Positions 1 through 9,507 of a stretch of DNA of 64,000 nucleotides are shown here, one piece after another. This stretch comes from CAVPFA01 sp963703655. Lineage in GTDB: Bacteria; Actinomycetota; Acidimicrobiia; Acidimicrobiales; Bog-793. The notes under the pieces are model-generated. The model had not been told where the DNA came from. It saw only the letters and a list, made by a program, of their open reading frames with translations, and made no database searches. Every line of letters begins with the position of its first letter. Positions within the stretch are counted from its first letter, which is position 1. Both the position numbers and the translations under genes were made by a program. The DNA is taken from assembly GCA_963703655.1 (NCBI GenBank), contig CAVPFA010000006.1, positions 372,001-436,000 of the forward strand. Direction: 5' to 3'.

Positions 1-359
1 TCGGGCGGTCGCACGCCGGGCCGGGTGGTCGAGCAGGCGATCAGGTAAAGCACAACGCCGATGAGCAAGAGGAAGAACAACAACACCGCCCACAGCCCAG
101 ACGGCCATCTCCACGGCGTCACGCCGCGCCGCCTCTCGTAGCGTTTCGAGGCGACATAGCCCAGCACGCCGAAAAAGACGCCGAGCACGACCTCGGTGAT
201 CACGACCGAGTCGGAGTAGCCGGCGATCAGACCCAAGAGCCCAAGCCCGTGCACACATCGAGCGTAACCGTCCACCGGTGGCGTGTCGCGATCCCGAGAG
301 GCGACGAATCGCCACCTGACAGCGTCCAGGTGGGGGTGCCCACCGCTGTGGCTCGTCAC
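1..359 (-). CDS. Partial small membrane protein, unknown function
   Basis: Reading the minus strand gives an open frame that runs off the left edge of the window. It shows a polar N-terminus, a hydrophobic segment (around VVITEVVLGVFFGVLGYVA), a basic loop (SKRYERRRG) and a second hydrophobic segment (GLWAVLLFFLLLIGVVLYL), so two membrane spans are likely. The start is uncertain: GTG at 359 gives the longest reading, GTG at 254 a shorter one closer to the first span. It is divergent from thiD, and the longer start nearly abuts the thiD upstream region. No family is recognised. Confidence 0.4.
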   Translation of the reverse strand, partial: MTSHSGGHPHLDAVRWRFVASRDRDTPPVDGYARCVHGLGLLGLIAGYSDSVVITEVVLGVFFGVLGYVASKRYERRRGVTPWRWPSGLWAVLLFFLLLIGVVLYLIACSTTRPGVRPP

Positions 360-399
360 CCGGGTTTCCCACCGGCGAGCGCGCCGTAGGATCACGACC

Positions 400-1221
400 G
401 TGACACCCACCCCGCATGTGGCGCTGACCATCGCCGGCACCGACTCGGGGGCCGGTGCGGGCATCGCCACCGATCTCCGGACCTTTGGCGCGTTGGGCGT
501 GTTCGGGACGCTCGTGGTGACCGTGGTCACAGCTCAGAACACAGTCGGCGTGAGCGATTTCTACGCCATGTCCACCGCCATGGTCGCTGCTCAGCTCGAC
601 GCCGTGCTCACCGACCTGCCGGTACGCGCCGCCAAGACCGGGGTACTGGCCAAGGCCGACACTGTCATGCTCCTGGCGTCTCGAGGCGCCGCCGGCCGGC
701 TCCCGCCGCTCGTGGTCGACCCCGTGCTGGTCTCGTCGGGTGGCGCCCCGCTGTTCACCAGCGAGGACGTCGCGGGCGCCTACCCAAGCCTCCTCGCCCA
801 CGCAGTTGTCGCGACTCCCAACATGCCCGAAGCCGCCCTGCTGACCGGGCGCCGCGTCGCCGGTCTCGATGACATGGAGGAAGCGGCACGCGCGCTCCAC
901 GCGCTCGGACCGCGCCTTGTGATCGTGAAGGGAGGGCGTCGTCGCGACACCGAGGCGATCGACGTCGCCTTCGACGGCCGATCCGTCACGCTCCTGCGGG
1001 CGCCGTGGATCGACACGGCGAATGTGCACGGCACCGGGTGCACGCTCTCGGCGGCGATAGCCGCCAACATCGCCCTCGGCCTGGAACCTCTCGAGGCGGC
1101 TGTAGTCGCCAAGGACTTCGTCACTCGGGCGATCCGCAGGAGCTCGCAGTGGCGGCTCGGCGCCGGCCACGGGCCGCTCGATCAGCTCGGAGCGGGCGCG
1201 GAGCTGGCAGCGACCGACTGA
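400..1221 (+). CDS. thiD: Hydroxymethylpyrimidine/phosphomethylpyrimidine kinase
   Basis: ThiD phosphorylates HMP and HMP-P in the cytoplasm to give HMP-PP for thiamine synthesis. The 273-residue protein has the ribokinase-like N-terminus with a Gly-rich substrate motif (AGTDSGAGAGIATDL) and the C-terminal anion-hole motif HGTGCTLSAAIAA. The length matches the family. GTG at 400 is chosen because the family begins just before ALTIAG; an in-frame GTG at 283 would add 39 Arg-rich residues without homologous look. No TPP riboswitch-like sequence is visible upstream. It is convergent with serS. Confidence 0.88.
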   Translation: MTPTPHVALTIAGTDSGAGAGIATDLRTFGALGVFGTLVVTVVTAQNTVGVSDFYAMSTAMVAAQLDAVLTDLPVRAAKTGVLAKADTVMLLASRGAAGRLPPLVVDPVLVSSGGAPLFTSEDVAGAYPSLLAHAVVATPNMPEAALLTGRRVAGLDDMEEAARALHALGPRLVIVKGGRRRDTEAIDVAFDGRSVTLLRAPWIDTANVHGTGCTLSAAIAANIALGLEPLEAAVVAKDFVTRAIRRSSQWRLGAGHGPLDQLGAGAELAATD

Positions 1222-1225
1222 GGCG

Positions 1226-1245
1226 GAGCCTGAGCCGGCAGGCTC
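1226..1245. terminator. Bidirectional hairpin between thiD and serS
   Basis: GAGCCTG, a 6-base loop, then CAGGCTC form a perfect 7-bp stem between the convergent thiD stop (1221) and serS stop (1244-1246). There is no T-run, so activity as an intrinsic terminator is inferred from position only. Confidence 0.45.
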
Positions 1246-2500
1246 AGAGGCGCTCGGGCGCGCCGTAGGGGTGGAGCACGGCCGGCACGGCCACCCTGCC
1301 CGCCTCGTCCTGGTTGGCCTCGATGAGCGCGATCAGGAACCGTGCGGTCATCGCGGTGCCGTTCAGCGTGTGGGGAAACCGCAGCGATCCGTCCCCGTCG
1401 CGGAACCTGACGTTCAGCCGCCGTGCCTGGTAGTCGGTGGTATTCGAGCAGGACGTGATCTCCCGGTACCGCTCTTGGCTCGGGATCCAGGCCTCGAGGT
1501 CGTACTTCTTGGCCGCCGACGGCCCCAGATCGCCGGCCGCGGTGACAACAACGCGGTAGGCGATCCCGAGGCCTCCCACGAGGTCTTCCTCGATCGCCAG
1601 GATCTCCTCGTGGTACTCCTGAGAGCGCTCGGGGTCAACGAAGAAGAACATCTCCACCTTGTCGAACTGGTGCACCCTGAAGATGCCGCGGGTGTCGCGC
1701 CCAGCTGCGCCCGCCTCGCGCCGGAAACACGTCGAGTAGCCCGCGTAGCGCAACGGCAGCTCGTGGGCGGCCAAGACCTCGTTCTGGTGGAGGGCCGCGA
1801 GAGCGACCTCCGAGGTTCCGGTGAGGTAGAGCCCGTCGGTCGGTACCTGGTAAAGGTTGGCCTCGTCGTTGGGCAGGAAGCCCGTGCCGTACATCGCTGC
1901 CTCCCGTACCAGCACGGGCGGGAGGACAGGCTCGAAGCCGATCGCCACCAGCCGGTCGAGGGCATAGCGGTACAGCGCCAGCTCCACGAGAGCGACGGTG
2001 CCCCTCCGGTAAGCAAAACGGGCACCTGCGACCCTCGCCCCCCGCTCCAGGTCGAACCCCGGCCGTGCCGCATGGTCGCCGCCAGGCGAAGCTGAGGTGG
2101 CGCTCAGCTCGACGTGGTCGCGGGGCGGGAACGCGAACTGCGGGGGCGTCCCGACGCGACGCAGCTCCAAGGCGTCTTCATCGGCAAATCCGTCGGGTAC
2201 CGAGTCGTCGGGCGGATTCGGGAGGGCGGCCAGCAGCTCGTTGCGCTCCCGACCGAGGACCTCGAGCTCGGTCTCCAGCAGGTGGAGCTCCTGGCCCAAC
2301 AGCACGAGGAGTGCACGCTCGTCCTCGGTCGGCTTGCCCTTCGGTCGCGTCCTCCCGCGGAGCTCGTCGACCTTGCTTGTGAGCTCGCGCCAGCCCTCGT
2401 CGACCGCCAACCAGTCGTCGAAGGCCGCGGCCGCTCCCTTTCGCGCCAGTGCTCGGCGGAATTCCCCTGGTTGCTCTCGAGCCAGCCGGATGTCGATCAT
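1244..2500 (-). CDS. serS: Seryl-tRNA synthetase
   Basis: Class II synthetase charging tRNA-Ser. The 418-residue protein has the N-terminal helical arm (residues about 30-105, charged coiled coil), motif 2 (STCFRREAGAAGRDTRGIFR) and motif 3 (NGTAMTARFLIALIE), with a normal length for the family (E. coli about 430). ATG at 2500 is followed by the family-typical start MIDIRLAREQP. It lies 74 bases downstream of secF on the same strand. Confidence 0.95.
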   Translation of the reverse strand: MIDIRLAREQPGEFRRALARKGAAAAFDDWLAVDEGWRELTSKVDELRGRTRPKGKPTEDERALLVLLGQELHLLETELEVLGRERNELLAALPNPPDDSVPDGFADEDALELRRVGTPPQFAFPPRDHVELSATSASPGGDHAARPGFDLERGARVAGARFAYRRGTVALVELALYRYALDRLVAIGFEPVLPPVLVREAAMYGTGFLPNDEANLYQVPTDGLYLTGTSEVALAALHQNEVLAAHELPLRYAGYSTCFRREAGAAGRDTRGIFRVHQFDKVEMFFFVDPERSQEYHEEILAIEEDLVGGLGIAYRVVVTAAGDLGPSAAKKYDLEAWIPSQERYREITSCSNTTDYQARRLNVRFRDGDGSLRFPHTLNGTAMTARFLIALIEANQDEAGRVAVPAVLHPYGAPERL

Positions 2501-2574
2501 TGGCGAGCAGCCTACGAGTTGGGCTCGCAGCCCGGGCGCTCAGAATCCAGGCGCCGACGTCCGAGGCAACGCTG

Positions 2575-3944
2575 TCAGCGGCGCTTGCCTTTCTTGCGGG
2601 GTCGCTGCGGCGGGCGGCGCGCCGGCGTGCCGGGCCGAGGCGATGCGGAACCGGACCTCGACGTTGCGCCCGCGCGGGGCGCGCCGGTGGGTTGCGGTGC
2701 CGCGACGTTCGCGACCGCGTCGCCGACCTCCTGGTCGTCGCCCTCGTCGTCGCCAAACTCGTCGGCGACCACGACGGTGGTGCCCCTCGCCGCTGCGGGA
2801 CGGAGCGTCTGCGGACGGGCCGGGGCGGCCTTGGCGGGGCGACGGCGCTTTCCCCCGGTCGCTGGGTCCGCTGTGCTCAAGGCGCCCGCGGCAACTGCTG
2901 CGGGCGTGAGCAGCTGCATCGCGGTGCCTCGAGATTCGAGACGGTCACGGATCTGGCGGTAGCGCGGCTCACGCTCCTTCAGCATCGCGAGGAGCGGCGA
3001 CGCGATGAAGATCGAAGAGTAGGCCCCGCTCGTAAGGCCGATCAGAAGGGCGAGGCCGAAGTACTCGAGCGTGATTGCGCCGAGGATCTGAGCGCCCAGG
3101 ACCAGCACCGCAAGGATGGGAAGGATCGCGACGAGCGAGGTATTGATGGAACGCGCGAGCGTCTGGTTCATAGAGAGGTTCACGACGTCGGTGAACGACA
3201 GCTTTCCGGTCGCGCCGAGACCGCGAGAGTTGTCCCGCACGCGGTCGAAGACGACGATCGTGTCGTAGAGGGAATAGCCGAGGACGGTCAGAAACGCCAC
3301 GACAGTGTCCGGCGTCACGAGGAACGACGCCAAGGAGTAGATCCCGACGGTGATGATGATGTCGTGCAGCGACCGCGACGATCGCCGCCAGCGCCATCTT
3401 CCACTCGAAGAAAAGCGAGATGTAAGCAGCGATCACGATGAGGAAGACGATCAGCGCTTCGACCGCCTTGTGGGTGATGTTGTTGCCCCAGGTCGGCCCG
3501 ACGTATTCGATCGACACGGCCGAGGCTGGCTTGTGCACCGAGCGCGCCAAGGGCGGTGGCCACCTTGGCGGACTGGGCGGAGCTCACTCCGTTGGAGTGA
3601 GCGGCGAGCTTGGCCTCGACGTTCAGGCTTTGCGTGCTCCCGCTCCCGAGCACGGTGATCGTCGAGCCTCCGAAGCCGAGCGGCGTCAGCGCGCTCTGAG
3701 CCTGCGCGACGGTGACCCCCGGGGCCAGGACCTGCCAAGAAGTGCCGCCGACGAACTCGATGCTGTAGTTCAGGCCCTTCACGCCCAGCGAGACGAGACC
3801 TGCGGCGATCACGACTGCCGACGCGCCGAACCACCATCTCCGTCGCCGGACGAAGTCGAAACGGGTCTGGCCGTGGTACAGCCGCATGAACGCCCTCGGC
3901 CTTCGCCGCTCGGTTCCCTCGAGGTCGATCGATACGGCGCTCAC
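2575..3944 (-). CDS. secF: Protein-export membrane protein SecF, broken by two frame changes
   Basis: SecF pairs with SecD to drive late steps of Sec-dependent export. The coding sequence is intact only when read across three frames. GTG at 3944 opens a frame with TM1 and the start of the periplasmic domain (IEFVGGTSWQVL). Near 3550 it moves to the frame encoding VSIEYVGPTWGNN and TM2-3, and near 3372 to the frame encoding the SecD/F signature around GYSLYDTIVVFDRVRDN and TM4-6. Each break fits one extra base. The C-terminus is a long Pro/Arg/Ala-rich tail. The start overlaps the secD stop (GTGA). SecF is normally needed for growth in related bacteria, so sequence error is more likely than gene loss. 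Confidence 0.85.
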
Positions 3945-5605
3945 GCTGCAGGCTCCGGCAACGCCGCCAGGCCTCTCGCGACCCCGAAGATTCGGGCGTC
4001 GGTGAAGAGCCGATTGCGACCGAGGACGATCACGAGCGGACGTGTGAAGGTATACGCGGTGATGACGTCGACGAGTGTGGAGAGCCCGAGCATGAACGCG
4101 AATCCCCGGACCGCGCCGATCGACAGGAGCCAGAGCACGAGCGCCCCGAGGAAGGAGACCGCGTCTGCGTACAAGATCGTGCGGTAGGCGCTCCTGAACC
4201 CTCGGTCCACCGACGACCGGATCGAACGGCCGGACCGCACCTCGTCCTTTAATCGCTCGAAATAGACGATATAGGAGTCGACCGTGATGCCGACGGAAAC
4301 GATCAGGCCCGTCATGCCCGACAGGTCAAGCGTCAGGCCGGCGGAGGTCGCGCCGAGGACCGAGATGATCGCGTAGATGAGCGCACCAGTGCTCACGAGG
4401 CCGAGGACGACGACGACGCCCAGGGCTCGGTAGTAGAAGATCGTGTAGCCCATCACGAGCAGGAGGCCGAGAAGGCCGGCGAGCAGACCCGCCTGCAGCG
4501 ACTTCTTGCCGAGCGTCGGCGAGACCGTGGTGGAGGTCGCCTGCTTGAGCGCGATCGGGATCTGGCCGTACTTGAGGACGAGCGCGAGAGAATCGGCCTG
4601 GGTCTGGGTGAAGTTGCCGGTGATCTGACCGGAACCTCCGAAGGACATCGCGTTGATCGTCGGCGCCGATACCACCGATCCACCGAGGTCTATCGCAAGC
4701 GGGAGGTGATAGTTCGCCTTTGCGATCGTGTCGAAGAAGGCCGAGTACTGAGACTTGATGGTGAAGTTCACGACCCATCCCGAGGTCGTCAGCAGCTCTG
4801 CGTTGGCGGAGGCCAGAATCTCGCCGGTTGCCGGCACAGTCCCGTCAAAGGGCGTCGGGCCTAGCTCGTAGCGCGGCGGGCCACCGGCGGCCTGATTGTT
4901 GGGGATCAGGACGACCCGCGCCGCCTTGTCCTGACCCGAGGTCGTGGAGCGCACCGGGGTCTGCGCCGGATCGGGGGCAGAGCCCAGGTTCGACTGCTGG
5001 GTCGAGTTGTAGGTGGCGGTGGTGTAGCGATAGGCCGCGCCACACGGCGGCGGCGCCACGTAGCCGGCGGCGGCCTTGGTCTTCTTCGGAACCGTTGTGG
5101 TCGTCGTGGTCGCCTTGGCGGCGGTCGTCGTGGTTGCCTTCGGCGCAGTGGTAGTTGTCGACGCGGACGTGGTGCTGGTCGTCTTCGACTTCGGCACCGT
5201 CGTCGTGGTTGTCGACGAAGTGGTCGTCGTGGTCGTCGAGCTAACGGGCGCGTACGCGTTCGCCGCGCAGAGGACAGGGCGGAAGAACAGCTGGGCTGTA
5301 CTGCCGATCGAAGCCAGGACGGCTTGCGGATTCTTCACGCCCGGTAGCTGCACCACGACGTTGCCACCCTGGATCCCGATATTCGGATTCGCGAGTCCGA
5401 GCCCGTTCGCGCGTGCCTGCATCACACCTACGACCGTCTCGAGCTGTGCCGTCGTTGCCTTCTGGGTCGGCTGGAAGACCACCGAAAGGCCTCCCTCGAG
5501 ATCCAGGCCGAGCTTCGGGGACCAGCCCGCGGCAACCACGCCGGCAAGTGCCCCGAAGCAGACGAGGCAGACGAGCACGACGCTCGCGAGCAAGCCTCTC
5601 TTCAA
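3941..5605 (-). CDS. secD: Protein-export membrane protein SecD with Thr-rich insert
   Basis: Subunit of the SecDF-YajC complex in the cytoplasmic membrane. The 554-residue protein has TM1 (about 6-28), the conserved DLEGGLSVVF motif (35-44), a periplasmic P1 domain and five C-terminal membrane spans with the VGITVDSYIVYFERLKDE signature. Residues about 122-178 form a Thr/Ser/Lys low-complexity insert inside P1. The start is TTG at 5605, overlapping the yajC stop (TTGA), and the stop overlaps the secF start, so yajC-secD-secF is translationally coupled. Confidence 0.93.
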   Translation of the reverse strand: MKRGLLASVVLVCLVCFGALAGVVAAGWSPKLGLDLEGGLSVVFQPTQKATTAQLETVVGVMQARANGLGLANPNIGIQGGNVVVQLPGVKNPQAVLASIGSTAQLFFRPVLCAANAYAPVSSTTTTTTSSTTTTTVPKSKTTSTTSASTTTTAPKATTTTAAKATTTTTTVPKKTKAAAGYVAPPPCGAAYRYTTATYNSTQQSNLGSAPDPAQTPVRSTTSGQDKAARVVLIPNNQAAGGPPRYELGPTPFDGTVPATGEILASANAELLTTSGWVVNFTIKSQYSAFFDTIAKANYHLPLAIDLGGSVVSAPTINAMSFGGSGQITGNFTQTQADSLALVLKYGQIPIALKQATSTTVSPTLGKKSLQAGLLAGLLGLLLVMGYTIFYYRALGVVVVLGLVSTGALIYAIISVLGATSAGLTLDLSGMTGLIVSVGITVDSYIVYFERLKDEVRSGRSIRSSVDRGFRSAYRTILYADAVSFLGALVLWLLSIGAVRGFAFMLGLSTLVDVITAYTFTRPLVIVLGRNRLFTDARIFGVARGLAALPEPAA

Positions 5606-6159
5606 GTGTTGCCGCCTCCGCGTCCATTGCCGCTCGGATGGCTGCCGTCCCCGTGCTCATCCGCATCGGTCGTCTCGCTCGGCTCGAGGGGTGCCACCGA
5701 ATACGGGTCATGATCGGAGTCGTCGATCGGGTCGTCATGGTCGTGCTCGCCATAAGAGGCGTCGTCGTCGTGATCTTGGCCAATGTCTGTCACGTCGTCG
5801 ATGCGCTGGGATACCGCTTGGCGCACGACCTCGATGACCATCCCCGGAGCGATCTCGACCCTCGCGCGGTCGCCGACGAATCCCTCGACCCGGCCGATGA
5901 TTCCCGAGGACAGGATCACCTTGTCCCCCACCGAGATCTGCTTGCCGACCTGCATCTGTCTCTGCCGGCGCTGGCGTTGAGGTCGGATCAGGAAGAAATA
6001 GCCGACTCCGAAAAGAAGGACGAAGAAGATCAGAGTGAATGAACTGCTCGAGGACTTCTTCGCGGTTGCGGCCAGGAGCGCGCCCGACAGCGGCGAGAGA
6101 GCATGGACGGTGGAGGCGGCGAGGTCGTGGAGAGGGAGCATGTGAGGCCTATCGCTCAA
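5602..6159 (-). CDS. yajC: YajC, preprotein translocase accessory subunit
   Basis: YajC binds SecDF at the membrane. It has one membrane span (TLIFFVLLFGVGYFFLI, about residues 42-58), the conserved RPQRQRR cluster and the beta-rich KQISVGDKVILSSGIIGRV segment. At 185 residues it is longer than usual (about 110) because of an acidic His/Asp-rich C-terminal tail (from about residue 120). First gene of the overlapping yajC-secD-secF set. Confidence 0.9.
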   Translation of the reverse strand: MSDRPHMLPLHDLAASTVHALSPLSGALLAATAKKSSSSSFTLIFFVLLFGVGYFFLIRPQRQRRQRQMQVGKQISVGDKVILSSGIIGRVEGFVGDRARVEIAPGMVIEVVRQAVSQRIDDVTDIGQDHDDDASYGEHDHDDPIDDSDHDPYSVAPLEPSETTDADEHGDGSHPSGNGRGGGNT

Positions 6160-6180
6160 GGGACGATGCGACCCGCCACC

Positions 6181-7385
6181 TTAGTCGCCCGATCCCGGCT
6201 TCTTCGTGCACACACCCTCGTCAGACACCGCCGGGAACAACGGGGCTTGCATCGCGTCGCTCCTCACGCCTCCCCGCGGCGACGTCGCCCCTGACTGGTC
6301 GAGCTCAGCGCCCGACAGAGCGGTCGCCAGATGGGCGGGGATGTCGAGGCGAAGATGGTCATAGGCGCCCGGCGCGGCAAGGCGCCCGCGCGGCGTGCGC
6401 ATGACGAGACCAGCCTGGAGCAAGAACGGCTCGTAGACGTCCTCGACCGTCTCAGGCTCCTCGCCGACGCTCACTGCGAGGGTCGAGAGACCCACCGGCC
6501 GGCCGGCGAAGCGGACGCAGAGGGTCTCGAGGATTTTGCGGTCGAGAGCGTCCAGACCAAGCTCGTCCACGCCGAAAACGGTCAAGCCCTCGCGTGCCGC
6601 CGCCTCGGTGATGACACCGTCGCCGCGAACCTCCACAAAGTCCCGGACACGGCGGAGAAGACGGATCGCGAGTCGGGGCGTACCCCTCGACCGACGGGAG
6701 ATCTCGGTCGCTCCTCCCGGCGTCAACTCGACGCCGAGCAGTCCGCTAGTGCGCCGCACGATGGCTTCGAGCTCGAGCTCGCTGTAGAGCTCGAGGCGCG
6801 CCACGATGCCGAACCGGTCGCGGAGAGGTCCGGTGATAAGGCCCGTCCTGGTGGTCGCGCCCACGAGGGTGAACTTGGGCAGGTCAAGGCGGATCGAACG
6901 GGCGGTCGGCCCGCGGCCGAGGACGATATCGAGCTGGAAGTCCTCCATCGCCGGGTAGAGAAGCTCCTCGACTGCCCGGCCCATCCGGTGAATCTCGTCT
7001 ATGAAGAGAACGTCACCGGGCTGAAGATCGGTCAGGATGGCGGCGACGTCGCCGCTCCGCACGAGTGCGGGGCCCGAGGTGACACGCCAACCGGCGCCCA
7101 TCTCGCAGGCCATGATGCCCGCCAGTGTGGTCTTCCCAAGGCCCGGCGGCCCGGCGAACAACACGTGGTCGACCGGTTGGCCCCGCCGTCGAGCGGCCTC
7201 GAGCACGATTTCGAGCTTCTCTCGCAGAAGGCGCTGGCCGACGAAGTCGGCGAGGCGTTTCGGGCGTATGCCGATCTCGAGAGCGGCGTCGCCTTCGAAC
7301 GAGCCGGGTCGACGGGTCTCGCGGCATCCGCGTCGGGATCCGAGGGCGGACCGGCATTCGCGAGAATCTCCCGGCGGGGGCTCAT
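6181..7385 (-). CDS. ruvB: Holliday junction branch-migration ATPase RuvB, one frame break
   Basis: RuvB is the hexameric AAA+ motor that moves Holliday junctions with RuvA. Visible motifs are Walker A GPPGLGKTTLA, Walker B DEIHRM, sensor GATTRTGLI and the winged-helix C-terminus. The frame holding these motifs has no start codon before its upstream stop. The expected N-terminus (MSPRREILANAG, then the family's FEGDAALEIGIRPKRLADFVGQ region split across frames) begins at ATG 7385 in another frame. A single missing base near 7300 reconciles the two. ATG 7385 lies 8 bases after the ruvA stop. The C-terminus carries a short acidic/Gly extension. Confidence 0.88.
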
Positions 7386-7392
7386 GAGCCGG

Positions 7393-8598
7393 TCATCTCC
7401 GAGGCGCCAGGCTCCGCAGGGCCATCCGGAGAAGCTCCTCGACGGTTCCTTCCTCGGGCAGTACCCGTAGCGCCGACCTCGCCTCGTCGGGCGCGTAGCC
7501 AAGCTGGGCCAGCGCCTCGCCGACCTCGGCCGCCACTGAAGGCGGGCGAGCCGTCTGCGGTGAGCTGCCCACGAGGATGCCATCGACCGTGAGATAGTCG
7601 AAACGAGCCTGCAGCTCGAGAAGGAGCCTGGCCGCGGTCTTCTGGCCGACTCCCGGGACGAGCTTCAGCGCGTCGACGTTGCCCGTGGCGATGACCTCGG
7701 CCAGCTCACGCGGGTCGTGGATGCTGAGGATGGCGAGGGCGAGGCCAGGACCGACCCCGTGCGCCCCCAACAGCAACTCGAACGCCGTCCGTTCCTCGCT
7801 CGAGGCGAACCCGTACAGCGTGATCGCGCTCTCGCGCACGTGGGTGTGGACCGCTAACGCCGCTTCGTGCCCGAGCTGCAAGCCGGCCGCGGTCCGCGGG
7901 GCGACGACCAAGCGGTAGCCGACACCGGCGACCTCCACGACGAGGTCGATCGAGGCGTCGCCGAGCGGGCGCCGCTCGGTGACGACGCCGCGGAGCGACC
8001 CGATCACCGTCGTGCCACGCGCGCCGCGGGTGCCAGCGCCGAGGCTGCGCGGCCCGACGTCGCGACTGCGGCCCGACCCTGTACGGCCCGACGTCGCGCG
8101 GCCCGACGCCGGCTGGGGCGAGCGTGCCCACGCCGCCATGCTCAGGTGGCAAAGAGCGAGCGCGAGCGCGTCGGCCGCATCGGGGGGCCTAGGTACGGCG
8201 TCGAGATCGAGCAGGCGTGCAACCATCCTCTGCACCTGATCCTTTGTCGCAGATCCAAAGCCGGTTACCGCCAGCTTCACCTCGTTGGAGGTGTACTCGG
8301 CCACCTCGCAGCCGAGCTCGACGGCGGTCAGCAAAGCGACGCCGCTCGCCTGCCCGACGGACATCGCCGTGCGGGCGTTGGTCTGGAAGAAGACGCGCTC
8401 GACGGCGACCACGTCGGGACGAAGCTCACTGACCAGCTTGTGCAGCTCGGCGCGCAGCGTCGCGAGACGCCAGGGCACCGGCTCGTCGACAGGCGTCGTG
8501 ATCACGCCGGCGGCAACGGCCTGTCGACGCGCCCCGTCGGATCTCACGCAGCCGTAGCCGCATCGCGACAGTCCGGGATCGATGCCGAGCACAAACAC
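7393..8598 (-). CDS. ruvC-ruvA: RuvC resolvase and RuvA in one continuous reading frame
   Basis: The 401-residue frame contains complete RuvC followed by complete RuvA without a stop. RuvC part: catalytic acids D7 (LGIDPGL), E67 (AVERVFF), D140 and D143 (PPDAADALALALC). Residues 161-197 are a Gly/Ser/Arg/Thr linker whose DNA repeats the unit GGCCCGACGTCGCG. RuvA part: from V198 (VIGSLRGVV) with OB fold, the HhH region VPGVGQKTAARLLLEL, and a C-terminal domain III. The codon for V198 is GTG (8007-8005), which could start a separate 204-residue RuvA, but no clear Shine-Dalgarno precedes it. Either a true fusion or a lost ruvC stop. The first start is GTG 8598. Confidence 0.88.
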   Translation of the reverse strand: MFVLGIDPGLSRCGYGCVRSDGARRQAVAAGVITTPVDEPVPWRLATLRAELHKLVSELRPDVVAVERVFFQTNARTAMSVGQASGVALLTAVELGCEVAEYTSNEVKLAVTGFGSATKDQVQRMVARLLDLDAVPRPPDAADALALALCHLSMAAWARSPQPASGRATSGRTGSGRSRDVGPRSLGAGTRGARGTTVIGSLRGVVTERRPLGDASIDLVVEVAGVGYRLVVAPRTAAGLQLGHEAALAVHTHVRESAITLYGFASSEERTAFELLLGAHGVGPGLALAILSIHDPRELAEVIATGNVDALKLVPGVGQKTAARLLLELQARFDYLTVDGILVGSSPQTARPPSVAAEVGEALAQLGYAPDEARSALRVLPEEGTVEELLRMALRSLAPRR

Positions 8599-8653
8599 TA
8601 GTTCGATCGTAACCTCCGCAGCCGGCCACCCGGGGGACCCGTGAAGCGAAGGC

Positions 8654-9403
8654 TCAGAGCTCGACGCGCTCCAGGATCTCGTCGGGGATGTCGAAGTTCG
8701 ACCAGACGTTCTGCACGTCGTCGTGCTCCTCGAGAAGCTCGATGAGCCGCAGCACGCGTTTCGCTGTCGACTCGTCGGTCACCTCGACCCGCGTGGTCGG
8801 GACCATCTCGAGGTCGGCCGAGTCGACGGCGACCGAAGCCGCATCCAGCGATGCGCGGAGCGCGGCGAGATCGGAGGGAGCGCTCGTGACCATCCACTCG
8901 TCGCCCTCGTCGCGCAGGTCCTCACCTCCCGCGTCGAGCGCAGCAGTCATGAGCTCGTCCTCTCCGACGGACTTCGGCACCATGACGACACCTTTGCGTT
9001 CGAACTGCCAGGAGACGGCGCCCGGCTCGGCCATCGAGCCGCCGTTGCGCGAGAACAGCGACCGCACCTCGGACCCGGTCCGGTTGCGGTTGTCGGTGAG
9101 GCACTCGACGATAAGTGCGACGCCCGACGGTGCGTACCCCTCGTATGCGACGGCTTCGTAGCGGATGCCCTCGAGCTCGCCGGTCCCGCGTTTGATGGCC
9201 CGCTCGATCGTGTCGAGAGGCACGGACGCGTCGCGGGCCTTGGTGAACATCGTGCGAAGCGTGGAGTTCGAGGCGAGGTCGCCGCCGCCCTCCCGAGCGG
9301 CGACCTCGACTTGGCGGATCAACTTTGCGAACAGCTTTCCTCGGGCCTTGTCGACAGCGCCCTTTCGATGCTTGGTGGTTGCCCACTTGGAATGGCCCGA
9401 CAT
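8654..9403 (-). CDS. yebC: YebC/PmpR family regulatory protein
   Basis: The 249-residue protein starts with the hallmark SGHSKWATTKHRKGAVDKARGK-like N-terminus (read from ATG 9403) and contains NRNRTGSEVRSLFSRNGGS. Members are described as DNA-binding regulators and more recently as translation factors helping difficult proline motifs. Location just upstream of ruvC is the usual actinobacterial arrangement (compare mycobacterial Rv2603c). Confidence 0.93.
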   Translation of the reverse strand: MSGHSKWATTKHRKGAVDKARGKLFAKLIRQVEVAAREGGGDLASNSTLRTMFTKARDASVPLDTIERAIKRGTGELEGIRYEAVAYEGYAPSGVALIVECLTDNRNRTGSEVRSLFSRNGGSMAEPGAVSWQFERKGVVMVPKSVGEDELMTAALDAGGEDLRDEGDEWMVTSAPSDLAALRASLDAASVAVDSADLEMVPTTRVEVTDESTAKRVLRLIELLEEHDDVQNVWSNFDIPDEILERVEL

Positions 9404-9507
9404 TGCCTCAGTATCCCTCGATGTCTGCCACCACGACTACCGGTCCTGCGCTACCCCGCGCGAGCCTGTCGTGGATCGCGGCCGCCGTGACTGGGGGCTC
9501 GTCCCTT

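Noticed and set aside
255..400. TPP riboswitch upstream of thiD
   Set aside because: No CTGAGA or ACCTGAT-type core motifs were found in the leader.
1271..2095. Plus-strand 274-residue frame across serS
   Set aside because: Antisense shadow with no motif support; the minus strand is clear seryl-tRNA synthetase.
2575..3944. secF as pseudogene
   Set aside because: Both frame changes are single bases, all conserved motifs persist in the three frames, and secD-yajC overlap is intact; sequence error is likelier.
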